From NCBI GenBank assembly GCA_020091685.1, contig CM034613.1, positions 7,060,864 to 7,124,863 of the forward strand: 64,000 bases of DNA, in the 5' to 3' direction. The notes under the pieces are model-generated. The model was not told the DNA's origin, made no database searches, and saw only the letters and a list, made by a program, of their open reading frames with translations. The translations under genes were made by a program, and so were the position numbers. This document shows, in pieces, positions 35,136 through 44,860 of the stretch. Every line of letters starts with the position of its first letter. Positions within the stretch are counted from its first letter, which is position 1. Origin of the DNA: Lutjanus erythropterus (lineage: Eukaryota > Chordata > Actinopteri > Lutjaniformes > Lutjanidae).

Positions 35136-35930
35136 TTTAAGTTCCTATTAAACAGTGAATGGAGTGCTTATTGCTTATGTATATCACGTTTCATGTAAAA
35201 ACAGGCAGCTAGGGACATTGATGTTTACAGTAGCAAATAGCATTGAGTGTGTGTTACACCCCTCGCCACACAACTGTAGCAGTTTATTGATGGTGGAAGG
35301 AGGGTCATCATATGAGCTGACACTTCCTGGACTGAGGGCTCCCAGTGATAGGTGACAGTACTGAGGTGGTTTTGGCTCATGGCACCGCAGAGTTGAATTA
35401 TGGCTTACCAAGCGAATGACAGTTAGCAGTTAGCTAAACTACTTTAGCAACAAGTAAAGCTATCTTTCCATCAGAAAACTAAAAAGACTTGGTGCTGTGT
35501 TCATCCTGGTGATGATGGTGTTCACTGGGAGGCTGCTGACCACAGTTTCATTTCCTGCTAAAGGCAGCTACAGTGGCTACTTTAGCAGTGAATAACAAGC
35601 TAAAACTATCTGTCCTTTAGTAAAGCTCTGTAATAAAATAACTGAGAGTTGAAGCTGCACAACCAGAGGACACAAGAGGGGAAACCAGAAAATATTTTCT
35701 CCATAAAATATCATCCAACCAAATCGGTGTATATAAAGTTGTACAGTGAGGCTAGGCAACCAGAAACACTACAGTCCACTGTTTGCTGTATTCTCCTTAT
35801 GTGCAGTATCATAAAGCATTTATTTAACATTTTTTAATGTGTTTGGATGAAAACATTCACATGACAGCTATTTAGCTATGTACATCTGGCCCTTAGTTTA
35901 GCTATAAAGACAGAAAAAGTTTCAGTTTTC
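35136..35930. other. Intronic DNA, no gene seen
   Basis: No feature was supported; GTTAGCAGTTAGCTAAACTA-type words occur near 35420. Confidence 0.5.
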
Positions 35931-36210
35931 AGTCATAGTTTGTTTGGGCTTATGCAGCAAAACTACTTGGTTAGGTGTGTTGGAAAAGATCATGGTATGG
36001 CTATTTACACCCAAGGTGCAAATAGCATCACTGGCAACGGACACTGAGGTGCTTATTGATGCCAATACCAAAGTGCTTGTTTCTGCCTGGGTGTGTATAA
36101 CCAATGTAGCTATATACACCTGAGTGTAAATAGCTACATTGGTTATTCCACCTTGGATGCAAATAGCATTGTTAGCTATCGACACCTGTGTGCTAATAGC
36201 ATCTGGCTTT
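35931..36210. repeat. Diverged minisatellite with a strong hairpin
   Basis: The left part (CAGCAAAACTACTTGGTTAG..GAAAAGATCATGGT) resembles a common fish TTAGG-type repeat. It runs into repeated pieces of the form GCTAT..ACACC..GGTGCAAATAGCAT between 36000 and 36205. At its core ATAACCAATGTAGCTAT (36097-36113) pairs exactly with ATAGCTACATTGGTTAT (36130-36146); the stem can extend into the loop with one mismatch. Confidence 0.7.
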
Positions 36211-36534
36211 TGTAATCACTTTTCAGGAAAAGACAAACTCTGAAATACCATAAAGAATAAAAAGGGAAATAAACAAATATCAGTTTGCTGATGCTATCAT
36301 GATGACCTGTATTTCACAACTTGGACCCTTCTTATCAGGTCAGTTTCCTCCCCAATTATTGTTAGTGGGGTGTGCAAACGTTTTCATCTTCTGAAGGGGG
36401 GGCATATCAGAAAATCAAAAATTTTGGGAACCACTAGGCTAGATACTGGCGTATAGGTAATGTATAGTTCAATACATATGTGGAAAAAACACTGATGGCT
36501 GACTTTGACTTCATGGGACTTTAAGGTGGAAGGA
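36211..36534. other. Non-coding with a hAT-end fragment
   Basis: The piece at 36400-36436 reads AAAATTTTGGGAACCACTAG, which looks like an isolated right end of a hAT-type repeat. No left end or target duplication was found. Confidence 0.4.
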
Positions 36535-36985
36535 TGGAAGAAGACTGAAAAAAGAAATAAGAAAGGGGGAAGGATGTATAACAAAAAAGGATGGGTAAAA
36601 ATGAAGGGAGGGAGGAAGAAGGATAGAGTTAAACAGTGCAAAAACATTTGCAGACGGAGGGGATGAAAGCGAGCGGGTGAATCAGCAAGAGATGAAGGAG
36701 CGGAGGGCAATCACAGAGGGAGGGAGAAGGGTGGGAGGCGAGTGGAGAGATCAATCACCAATGGCCCTGGTGTTGTAACATTGAAAAGAGTCAATGGCCA
36801 GGAACCAAACTTTCCACCCACACACTTCTTCTTCTCTCTTCATTGCCAACATCTCTCTCTTGCTCTTGAAAAACCCCCTCCCCTCCTTTTTCTCCCATGT
36901 ACACTCTCAGTTTATCGTTTCCTTCCTCCCTCGCTCTTAACGACACCTTACATCTTGCAACGTTTTAACACCGTACTATATTTCT
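36535..36985. repeat. Purine-rich tract followed by pyrimidine-rich tract
   Basis: GA-rich plus strand at 36535-36735 changes to CT-rich at 36820-36985, the same arrangement as 700-1010 but in the opposite order. Confidence 0.65.
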
Positions 36986-37629
36986 CCTCTTCCTGGTAAG
37001 TGCTGACCTATACACAGATAAATAGGAATATTCCCTTAAGAGCCATTAGAGGCAAATACAAGCCAATTTCCTGTCTATAGAAGCTCGCTGGGTGACACTT
37101 AAAGCATATTATGCCATAACTCACAGCGACACACAAATGGAGGAAATAAATATTGCACATGAAAATGTGAAGGAAATACCCCAAAAGACACAAATTGGCC
37201 AAATCCTCAGAGTTTACAACTCTGACTGATGCTGTTAATTGGTTCAAAGTGTAGAACTTGCAAAAATGTTGAGATTTTAGTCCTAAAAACTTCACTGACT
37301 CACTGCCATGTTGAGGACCCAGGATTCCAGCCTGATTTGGGATGAGCAATTTCAGTGCATGTCTACTGTAGATGGACATTTTTAAGCGTGGTCTCTTTGT
37401 GTCCAACTTGTATTTGTAAGGGAAGGTAAGTCTGGTCACACACAAAACGTGGTAGGTGCTGGAAATGTAGTCTTCACACATCTACAAATTTGGACCTAAT
37501 CCTGAAAATGGCCCATTTAAAACCAACCCCAAACCAAAAAGTATGAATTGATTTTAAATGAGGATGGCATTTGGAGAGCACAGACCTAATGCCTTATTTT
37601 TCAAGGTTACATAAGTGAAAAATAATTTG
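36986..37629. other. Intronic DNA, no gene seen
   Basis: A 157-codon open frame on the minus strand (37008-37481) has no recognisable domain, no supporting splice or promoter context, and a composition like the surroundings; it is not called as a gene. Confidence 0.5.
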
Positions 37630-37806
37630 TGTATCTCCCCCATGGTTTAGATCAGCTCAAACATTTAGTGGGTTCTTCTTTGGCCTATTCTACACCTTTC
37701 CACCAAGTTTAATGAAAATTGGGCCGGTAGTTCTTCCGTAATCCTGCTGACAAACTGACAAACAAACAGCACCAAAAACATAACCTCCTCAGTGGAAATA
37801 ATAAAG
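37630..37806. mobile_element. Widespread teleost repeat fragment (ACCTTTCCACCAAGTTT type)
   Basis: The text CACCTTTCCACCAAGTTTAA, TGAAAATTGGGCCGGTAG, TTCTTCCGTAATCCTGCTGA, CAAACTGACAAACAAACAG and CATAACCTCCTCAGTGGAAA in order matches my memory of a ubiquitous fish repeat whose 3' end has a short ACAAACAAAC run and ACCTCC.TGG(C)GGAGGTAAT. It is incomplete. Confidence 0.7.
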
Positions 37807-37886
37807 TTTGTATGACATGTTGTTCAACCTTGTCGGAGAACAAACATGTTAACAGAAGGAATATATGAATGGCCACACTAGAAGGT

Positions 37887-38455
37887 TGTCATAGTCTGCC
37901 TTTCCCTTCATTCCTCATGTGTCAGCTGTTTCCCCCTCCCCTTTGTTTCTTGTGGTTCCTTGTTTGTCTCTCTCTCTGTGTCTGTGTGTCTGGGCGTGGC
38001 TCATCAGCTCTGCTGCAATCAACTCCTGCTACCAATCTGCCTGCTCACCTGAAAACCATCCACCAATCAACTCCAGCAGTACAAATACTCCGGCTCTGCA
38101 GTCCAGTCTCTGCCAGATCGTTCAGTCTGCCTCGCGGTACTACTTTGGCCTACCTGTTACTGATTGCTTTTTTCCTCTTGTGGATTTTGTCTAAAGACCT
38201 GTCTGTTTTTGCTTCAGCTCAACACTCACGGGGAACCCATTCGCCTGCCACTTCAGCCTGCCATCTGTCTCCAGCCTTGCCCTGCCTGCCTGCCTCTGAT
38301 CCTTTCACTGGTACTCGTTTGCCTGCCTACCCTGTTTCACCTGAGAGTTCTGCATCCACCCAAGACGTCCATTCCTGTTTGTTTAACAATAAAACCACCT
38401 AAAACTGCTATCCGGGTCTCGCTTTTGGGTCCAGTTCCTTCCATTGTACATAACA
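37887..38455 (+). mobile_element. Solo LTR (569 bp) of an LTR retrotransposon
   Basis: The segment begins TGTCATAG and ends GTACATAACA, so the TG...CA ends are present with an imperfect TGTCAT/ATAACA inversion. It is flanked by an exact 5-bp duplication AAGGT (37882-37886 and 38456-38460). A polyadenylation signal AATAAA lies at 38388-38393, about 60 bp before the end, supporting plus orientation. The interior is pyrimidine- and C-rich with CTGCCTGC repeats. There is no internal domain on either side, so this is a recombination product. The 5-bp duplication is typical of Ty3/gypsy-type and some related elements. Confidence 0.85.
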
Positions 38456-38460
38456 AAGGT

Positions 38461-39177
38461 GGAGTTAAATGCACGCCAACATAGAGAGGTTCATATCATT
38501 TCTAAACACACCTCTGCAAGATACCTTCTACAAGCTGACATTTTGGTATCAAAATTGGTTCAGGCAAAAACTGAATCCCTATGTGATTTGTAAAGGTGAA
38601 CAAAACCCCTTTCATCTGCTATCACGCCCACTGTTGCCCTCCCCCCCAGGGGTTAGGGTTACAGGGTTACAGTACACTGACAGGTGCCATATAAATACAC
38701 CAAATTAAAACATTCCAAAGTATTATGATCATACAGCTCTAATATCTCTGTTAAGTAAGTAAGACAGCCCTGAACTGCAACATCATGGAGTGAACAAAGT
38801 GCTCAAATGGAGTGATAATAATTGATTTGATCCTCATTAAGTTGGAATTGATAAAGGAAAAAAATCAAGCATGCATTTTCACCCAAATACTTGGGTAATA
38901 ATAATTAACCACACTGAATTAGCAAAAAGTTCAGAAAAAAAGAATTTAGTTTAGTTTAATGTCTTTTACTTCTGTGATTATTTGTGTTAGGCAGTTCTGT
39001 AAACTACATGGGAAGTGTTTGTCCACCACATTGAAGTTCCACCATATGGAAAAGACTGTAGGACTGTAGAATCAGCCAACCATAAAAACATTTTAAGGCT
39101 CATGCACAACATTATTGTATTGTTAATGTATGTGTACTTCTGTTTCTTTTATCTTTCCTGTGATGTTGCAAATACAG
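38461..39177. other. Intronic DNA, no gene seen
   Basis: A C run and GGTTAGGGTTACAGGG-type text at 38640-38670; otherwise featureless AT-rich DNA. Confidence 0.5.
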
Positions 39178-39305
39178 CGGCCGTGACACAAGAAAAATTA
39201 CAGACTGTATCTGAGAGTGAAGTATTATCTTCATCTCCAAAAGCACCAGACAACTTTGTTTCACCTTTACAACAGAACCAACTGACTGTGGCAAGTGCAC
39301 TGAAG
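39178..39305 (+). CDS. Possible internal exon of an unrecognised gene or pseudogene
   Basis: The 128-bp block is open in one frame, reading AAVTQEKLQTVSESEVLSSS followed by PKAPDNFVSPLQQNQ and LTVASALK. It is preceded by a good pyrimidine tract and acceptor (TTTTATCTTTCCTGTG..ACAG) and followed by the donor AAG/GTAGCT. A second acceptor (TCTGTCTGTCCACAG, ending 39434) would join it in frame to GALGSVC and a stop at 39456-39458. No protein family is recognised. The polar, Ser/Gln-rich composition would fit a linker. Chance occurrence of these signals is quite possible, and no partner exon upstream was identified. Confidence 0.22.
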
Positions 39306-40115
39306 GTAGCTAATGCTGGTGTGAGCAAATCTTTGTTGGTTTGTTAAAGTAATATAATTTAAACACTGAATTTAAAAGAATAGTGTATAGGAAAATTCTT
39401 TTTCTAAATTTTCGTGTCATCTGTCTGTCCACAGGGAGCTCTGGGGTCAGTGTGTTAAGTACATAACGATCCACTGAGGGGAAGAACAAGGACACTCCAG
39501 TTAGGCACAGAGCAGCTGAAGGATGAGTTCTCTTCATACCAGACCTCCTTGAACTGTTGTGTTCAAGGTGTGTTCACACAAATCTTGGCCTTGCATTACG
39601 GGCAATCATGCAGGCTCTAAAATTCCTTACACCTTCAGTTTGAACATAGAAAACATTTTCTTAAAATCTTCATATTTGTCTTTTTCATCTTACAGTTAAA
39701 TAAAATAATGTTGATTCCCAAGTTAACTCAATGGAATTTACCTGTGCAGCAATATTTTTCACAGGTTTTGTGGAGGTTTGTCTTGTGTGTGTTTGCGTGT
39801 GTACTCCTCAGTTGTTTAGAAGCAAGATGAACAACACGCACACACACACAGGTCGTGACAAAAAATAGGTCGTGACACTTGCTGCTGTCATTCTCTTTCT
39901 CAATTGTCTCCCGCGAGAGCGCAAACAAAATTCATGTGAAAGTGACACCAGATGCTTTGAGGTTGCTCCATCTGTGTGTGTGTTCGTGTGTGTGTTTATG
40001 CATGTGTGTAATCACAGGCGAGACATGTCCGTGTGTGTATGTTTGTGTGCACGTCTGACTGTGAGAGCCTTCATGTGTAGGTATCCACCTGAGAATACCT
40101 ACACACGTGTCTCTA

Positions 40116-40120
<5 letters not shown>
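39306..40120. other. Non-coding, TG-rich towards the right
   Basis: Possible small intron 39306-39434 and terminal exon of the candidate above. From 39780 on, several TGTGTG and ACACAC patches make long accidental open frames on both strands. Confidence 0.45.

Positions 40121-40196
<76 letters not shown>
40121..40196. repeat. (GT)38 microsatellite
   Basis: An uninterrupted GT array of 76 bp, flanked by TG-rich sequence on the left. Probably highly polymorphic. Confidence 0.97.
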
Positions 40197-40198
<2 letters not shown>

Positions 40199-41480
40199 TC
40201 TTGGCTGAGACTCTGACAGAGATGGATGAGGCAGAGCCGGCCCTGCAAGGGACTCGTGTGCTTTTGCGTCAGTGACCCCTGACCTCGGTGAGGCCGGCAG
40301 CGGCGGACACGCTCTCCCACCGTGCATTAGTTAATGACCAATTGCTGTCTCCCTGCAAGACACACGCACACAAACACACACACACACAGGTGGGTTTGTC
40401 ATCCTCAAGAAGAGAGGGCGTGCACGCGTGAGCACGAGTGTCGGAGCAGATGGGTAATGGGCTGGAGGGAAGGGTGAATCGACAATGACTTGACGAATTT
40501 AAACAACCCAGAAGGACTCTTTGCTCAATTCTTCACTTGGATCTCATCCAGAGCCGCTGATAGAAAGAGGACGAATCAATTTGCTTTCACATTATTATCA
40601 GACACTCCTCACAGCTCTACGTGTGGAGGGTTTCAACGTCAGGATATCATTAGCAAATTAATTGTGATATCGGCTCAGACTGGCAGCGTTTTCATTGGCT
40701 TTTAGATAAATATCACAAAATGTGTCAAGTTTTATTGTTACATTGTAATGTAATAATTCATGTGAGGTTTTATGGGATGTTTTTCCCACTTGTTTTCAAT
40801 CATTTGATTTTCTTTTATGACGCACTATGTAGTATTATGACAAGTGTTGGCCATATTCTGTATTTTCCTCTTGGCCATAGAGCTTAAGAACACGTCAGTG
40901 AGCCACAGCAACACACTGGGTGACACGTTCCTTAATAACCATGAACACACACACTGTTGTTTATTTTGACTTAATCCCACATTAACCATCCTGCTTTGTG
41001 TAAATACTCACTGGAGCATCACATGTGGATTAATCCACAGCTAAAAATAGTCCCCCCCAAAAAAAAAATACTATTTCCTCCTGTTTGAGTAACATTTGCT
41101 AGACTACAGCACCCAGCTGCTGTGGGAAATTATTGAGAAGACCTTTAAAAGAGCAATATGTCAACAGTGCGAGAGTATAGCGGTCCAAATAGCGAACTGA
41201 AGCCACAGACTGTACATTAAATAGGTTATAATCCTGTTTAATATGTGATCTATAGTTGAAGCAAGTTGTGAGGGAGCAGTTTTTATGCACTTGTATGGTT
41301 TAAAACAAGTGACATGGATTTTTTGTAGAATTAATTACGTGATTTTTCAATAAATGTCCAAGCATAACCACGACCAATTCAAACCCAATATCAGGAATGT
41401 GTGCAAAAACTTAAATGTCAATATTTTGAGTTTGGATCAAAGCTAATTTCTAATACTTTTTAGATGCTACTAATGTAGAT
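40197..41480. other. Non-coding, no gene seen
   Basis: Includes a short ACACACACAC patch at 40372-40389 and a GC-rich patch at 40225-40325. The rest is AT-rich. Confidence 0.5.
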
Positions 41481-41742
41481 AATAGAGCCAGACAGATGTA
41501 TCGGTTGGTTGATATTACCGGCCCGATATTGACCTATCAGTCTATATCAGTACTGGTGTACATGTTGTCCAATAGGCAGCATTTTATGTAGATCTGATCA
41601 TTTTTCTTAATTCAAGCTATTTTCTAATTATTAAAAAATGCCAGTGAACAGTGACTGTGTCCGTGCCCTGATACAGATAAAGGATACTGGTCGATATATC
41701 AATATGATAAATTTTCTATGCCTTAATATTAGTATCAGCATC
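41481..41742. mobile_element. Older repeat into which the LTR element is inserted
   Basis: GACAGATGTATCGGTTGG, TGATATTACCGGCCCGATAT and GATACTGGTCGATATATCAA belong to a fish repeat rich in CGATAT words. The text after the LTR element (from 42603, TACTCCAAAGGTCCATTGGT) may be the continuation of the same repeat, which would make this a nested insertion. Confidence 0.5.
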
Positions 41743-42463
41743 TGTTATGACCCTGTGGGTCATTTGTGGATGTGTTTTTGTTTTTTCCTTTTGCTATAGT
41801 GTCTCCTCTCCCTAGTGTGTGTGTGTGTGTGTGTGTGTGTTGCTGCTCCAGTGTGAATTGGGAACAGGTGGCGCTGGATGATGATGATGATGGACGACAA
41901 TTGCTGCCGCGTGATTGGCCAGGGGGCGGAGCCCTAGGCCTACATGAGCGCCGACGGCCTGCATTCTCCCTCTCTCCAGCCTCCCCACCACAAAGAACCG
42001 CCAGCACGGTGTTACGAGTTGTTTGGTTTTGGTAATCTTTGTAGATCAGTAGATGACTGTAGTAGCTTCGAGTAATTTGTTGATAGCACTATGAGCATAT
42101 GTCGAGTAAGCCTCGAATCCTTGAAACCTTTGTAAATACGTGTAAATAGCAGGGCAGTTTAGTAGGGGGGGAGCAGCCTTTATTTGTGAACCTGTTTTCT
42201 CCCGTTTATGTTTTTGTTAGGAGATCAGGATAGTATTTTGTCATTCTTTCCCCTTTTGTTTTTTCTTCGTTAGGTAAGTTTAGGGTTTTCCTTAGATTGT
42301 TTTGTTTGTTGTTTTGGCCTGTGTTTCCCCCTGAAGCAAAATAAAAACTGCTCCTTTTTTGAACCTGAAAACGTGGTTGCTGGCCTTCTTTGGTGTGGGA
42401 AGACGGAGGGAGCACATTATCTGTTGTGTCCAGGGTTCCCCTAGACCGGGGCATAACATGATT

Positions 42464-42477
42464 TGGGGGCTCGTCCG
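42464..42477 (+). other. Primer binding site, tRNA-Pro-like (partial)
   Basis: TGGGGGCTCGTCCG begins five bases after the 5' LTR and equals the first 14 bases of the 18-base site complementary to the 3' end of tRNA-Pro known from gammaretroviruses. The remaining four bases are replaced by a T-rich string. It marks where reverse transcription once started. Confidence 0.8.
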
Positions 42478-42549
42478 TTTTTTCTATCGTTGTTCGTCGT
42501 TCATCGTTCATCGTTGTCCAATCGCGCGGCAGCAATCCCCCCCCTACCT

Positions 42550-42597
42550 AGCACATTATCTGTTGTGTCCAGGGTTCCCCTAGACCGGGGCATAACA
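42550..42597 (+). mobile_element. 48-bp end of the 3' LTR
   Basis: Identical to 42411-42458, the last 48 bases of the 5' LTR, ending in CATAACA and followed by the GCATC target duplication. Perfect identity of this piece suggests a fairly recent insertion or deletion event. Confidence 0.88.
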
Positions 42598-42602
42598 GCA
42601 TC

Positions 42603-43050
42603 TACTCCAAAGGTCCATTGGTCAAGCTCTCATTTATAATAAAGGGTGACACGGGAGTACATTTTCACTCCTGTCCCATCCTCCTACAAAACACTCCTGT
42701 CCTGTCCTGAATGATTCCTGTCCCATTCCCATCAATCCACTGTCCATACATGAAATTACACATTTTTATATATAAAAGTCAAACCTGTTGTTATTATAAT
42801 TCTCGTTGCCACAGACAGGGTTGGGCCATCAGAAAGTACTGAGAGACAGACTAACACATGTGATGTGTTGACAACAAGAGAAATGTAGAACAGCAGCTGC
42901 TTACACTGAAGACCTTGTACAACCTGCTTTAGCAATGCAGTGTTTAGTGTTCAGTGTTTCAATAAAGGTCATCTTAATAAAGCAGATTTGAATTTGCAAT
43001 TGGGTGAAAAAGAACACAGCAACTAAAGGAAAGAGAGAAGGACACAGATG

Positions 43051-43052
<2 letters not shown>
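42603..43052. other. Non-coding, probable older repeat
   Basis: Starts with the likely continuation of the repeat interrupted by the LTR element. CTCCTGTCCCATCC, CTCCTGTCCTGTCCTGAA and ATTCCTGTCCCATTCC words at 42660-42735 look like another fish repeat in reverse orientation. No gene. Confidence 0.4.

Positions 43053-43092
<40 letters not shown>
43053..43092. repeat. (GT)20 microsatellite
   Basis: Uninterrupted GT array of 40 bp. Confidence 0.96.
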
Positions 43093-43094
<2 letters not shown>

Positions 43095-43860
43095 TTAGGT
43101 GTTTAAGTAGTGCATGAGAAGAAAAAGTGACAGAGAGATGTATGGAGTGTGTATATTATGTGAGTGTTTGGTCTAATGCCAACTCTCATTAGGGAGGAAG
43201 TGTGTGTTCAAGCCTCTACATCTCACAGGTCCATTGTATGTTACACTGTGTGTGATTGGTCTAATAAATTCTTGGTTGCAATCTGTGTCAGACTGAATGA
43301 AAATGTAAATAGACAGAAAGACAATGAGAGAAAGGGAGAGAGACTTTGACAAACAATGTGTGCGTCTGAGGGAGAGACAGAGGACATGTTACCTTCTCCC
43401 AGCCTAATTGCTTCTCTTTTCCCACACGTTCTCTCCTCTCATTCATCTCTAAACATATGGAGTGAACACCTCTCACCTCCTCTCTCCTCTCTTTTTCTCC
43501 TTCTTTCTTCCCTCCTTCGGCAGAGCGCTGAGCCAGCGCTTCTGCCTCCTTCATCCCTCTCTCTCATTCTCCACAGCAGTGGAACATGGAGCACAATGCT
43601 AATCAGGCGCTCGTGCCGTACGTACACCTCCCTACACACATGAGATAGAAAAGCTCGTCTAACGAGTGTCAGGAGTCGTAAAAAGAGACGAGGTTTGCCT
43701 CCCCCTTTTGCCTGACTGACTTTTCTTCCTGCCATCCCTCAGTCCGTTCCCCTCTTTGTCTTTTATTCATTTTATGTCGGCGTCAGCTCCCAAATGGGGC
43801 AATCAGAAGCAATGGAACTGTAGTAGTGTTTCCTCTTTCTTCATATAAGCATCATCTATG
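43093..43860. other. Non-coding, CT-rich patches
   Basis: CT-rich at 43395-43570. Opposing open frames on both strands there are due to composition. Confidence 0.5.
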
Positions 43861-44038
43861 CTTTCCCATGCTGTCAGAGATGATAGAATAGCTAGAACAG
43901 TCAGAAAATGACATCCCTTTACTGTAAAATCAGGAAAAGATAACACTTATGTCATATCACAATATAATGATGTCCAAAATCTATCATGACATCTAGTTTC
44001 ATACCATGATACAATATAATTTTGATATATTGGACAGC
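43861..44038 (-). mobile_element. Widespread teleost repeat fragment (GATATATTG..ACAGCC type)
   Basis: Read on the minus strand it begins GGCTGTCCAATATATCAAAA and continues with TTTTGGACATCATTATATTG and TGTGATATGACATAAGTG, then TTTACAGTAAAGGGATG and TTCTGACTGTTCTAGC. I recognise this order as a common fish repeat. Termini and class are not resolved. Confidence 0.55.
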
Positions 44039-44149
44039 CGTTGAAGAAGGTACGTGGTTATACGTTTCTGTATGATCTCTCCATATCAAAAAGGAGGAGG
44101 AAAATCAGGATGTGGCTAAAAATTTCCAAATCAGTCCTTGTCTTACCTG

Positions 44150-44860
44150 GTTCTAGACCTGTGAATCGCCAACGACATAATGTTTAATGTCCAAGTAGAT
44201 AGAGTAATGCGGTTTCAGTTGGTGGGAGAAACATTTGAGCCACTGGAGCGCTGAGGTGTGATTAAGATTGGTTATGTCATCTTTATACCAAGTGTGAACT
44301 AATGGCATAAATGGAGATGGGCTCTGCAGCTCCTCTTCCTCCCACTGTACAAAAATGACATCAGAATTTCCCATATGCAGGCACTGCCATCTTGTACAGG
44401 CGACATCGTTTGGAGCCAGTGTCTGCACAGTAGTGTTCAGATGTGGAGCCTGGCTTTCAAGTTCCTGCCTATATAACCGATCAACCATGCTTCTTTTTTG
44501 TAGCATCAAAACACTCATAAAAATCAAACTGATCAGAAAAATTAATACTTGAACAAACAGTGTGATCCGTGTCTTATCAATAATATGGAGGTGGTGGGGG
44601 TTTATGACCTATATTGCTTTATTGTCTATTTCACTGTAAATGGGACCATGATTTACAAAATAAACACCATGCTGTATTGAGGAAGACTTGAAACTAGTGA
44701 TTGAGACAATAAACTCATTGAGGAATCGTTTAAGAAGTAGGGTCATTTTGCCATAAGAATACATACAATCAGACCATTTCTTGCAACCAGTTGCCCCCTG
44801 CTGGCCATTAGAGAGATTGTAGGTTTAAAGCATTTTCACATTGGCTCGACCCGTAAGCCA
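44150..44860 (-). mobile_element. Widespread teleost repeat with an incidental 124-codon frame
   Basis: The segment 44540-44850 includes GTGGTGGGGGTTTATGACCT, AACTCATTGAGGAATCG, GTAGGGTCATTTTGCC and GTTGCCCCCTGCTGGCCATT, familiar from a very abundant fish repeat. The adjoining 44153-44527 is open on the minus strand for 124 codons, with no domain or splice context. Since text of the same flavour (CTACTTGGACATTAAAC) recurs in fish repeats, the frame is regarded as repeat-derived and not as a gene. Confidence 0.5.

Larger units (their letters stand above)
41743..42597 (+). mobile_element. Collapsed LTR retroelement: full 5' LTR, primer site, 48-bp remnant of 3' LTR
   Basis: The 5' LTR spans 41743-42458 (716 bp), beginning TGTTATG and ending CATAACA, exact 7-bp inverted ends. 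It carries a (GT)n run at 41815-41841, an inverted CCAAT box and a GGGGCGGAG GC box near 41911-41931, and AATAAA at 42340-42345. After the LTR comes a primer-binding-site-like sequence, then about 70 bp of leader. The last 48 bp of an LTR then appear a second time (42550-42597, identical to 42411-42458). The whole is flanked by GCATC (41738-41742 and 42598-42602). All internal genes and most of the 3' LTR are missing, so no protein can be made. The tRNA-Pro-like site fits gammaretrovirus-like or some Ty3-type elements; family not resolved. Confidence 0.9.

Noticed and set aside
37008-37481. 157-codon minus-strand frame as a gene
   Set aside because: No recognisable family, composition like neighbouring intron, no splice-site support.
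39872-40327. Open frames of 114-131 codons on both strands
   Set aside because: They consist largely of CV or TH dipeptide runs encoded by the (GT)38 array.
44153-44527. 124-codon minus-strand frame as a gene
   Set aside because: It adjoins a recognised teleost repeat, has no domain and no splice or promoter context; treated as repeat-derived.
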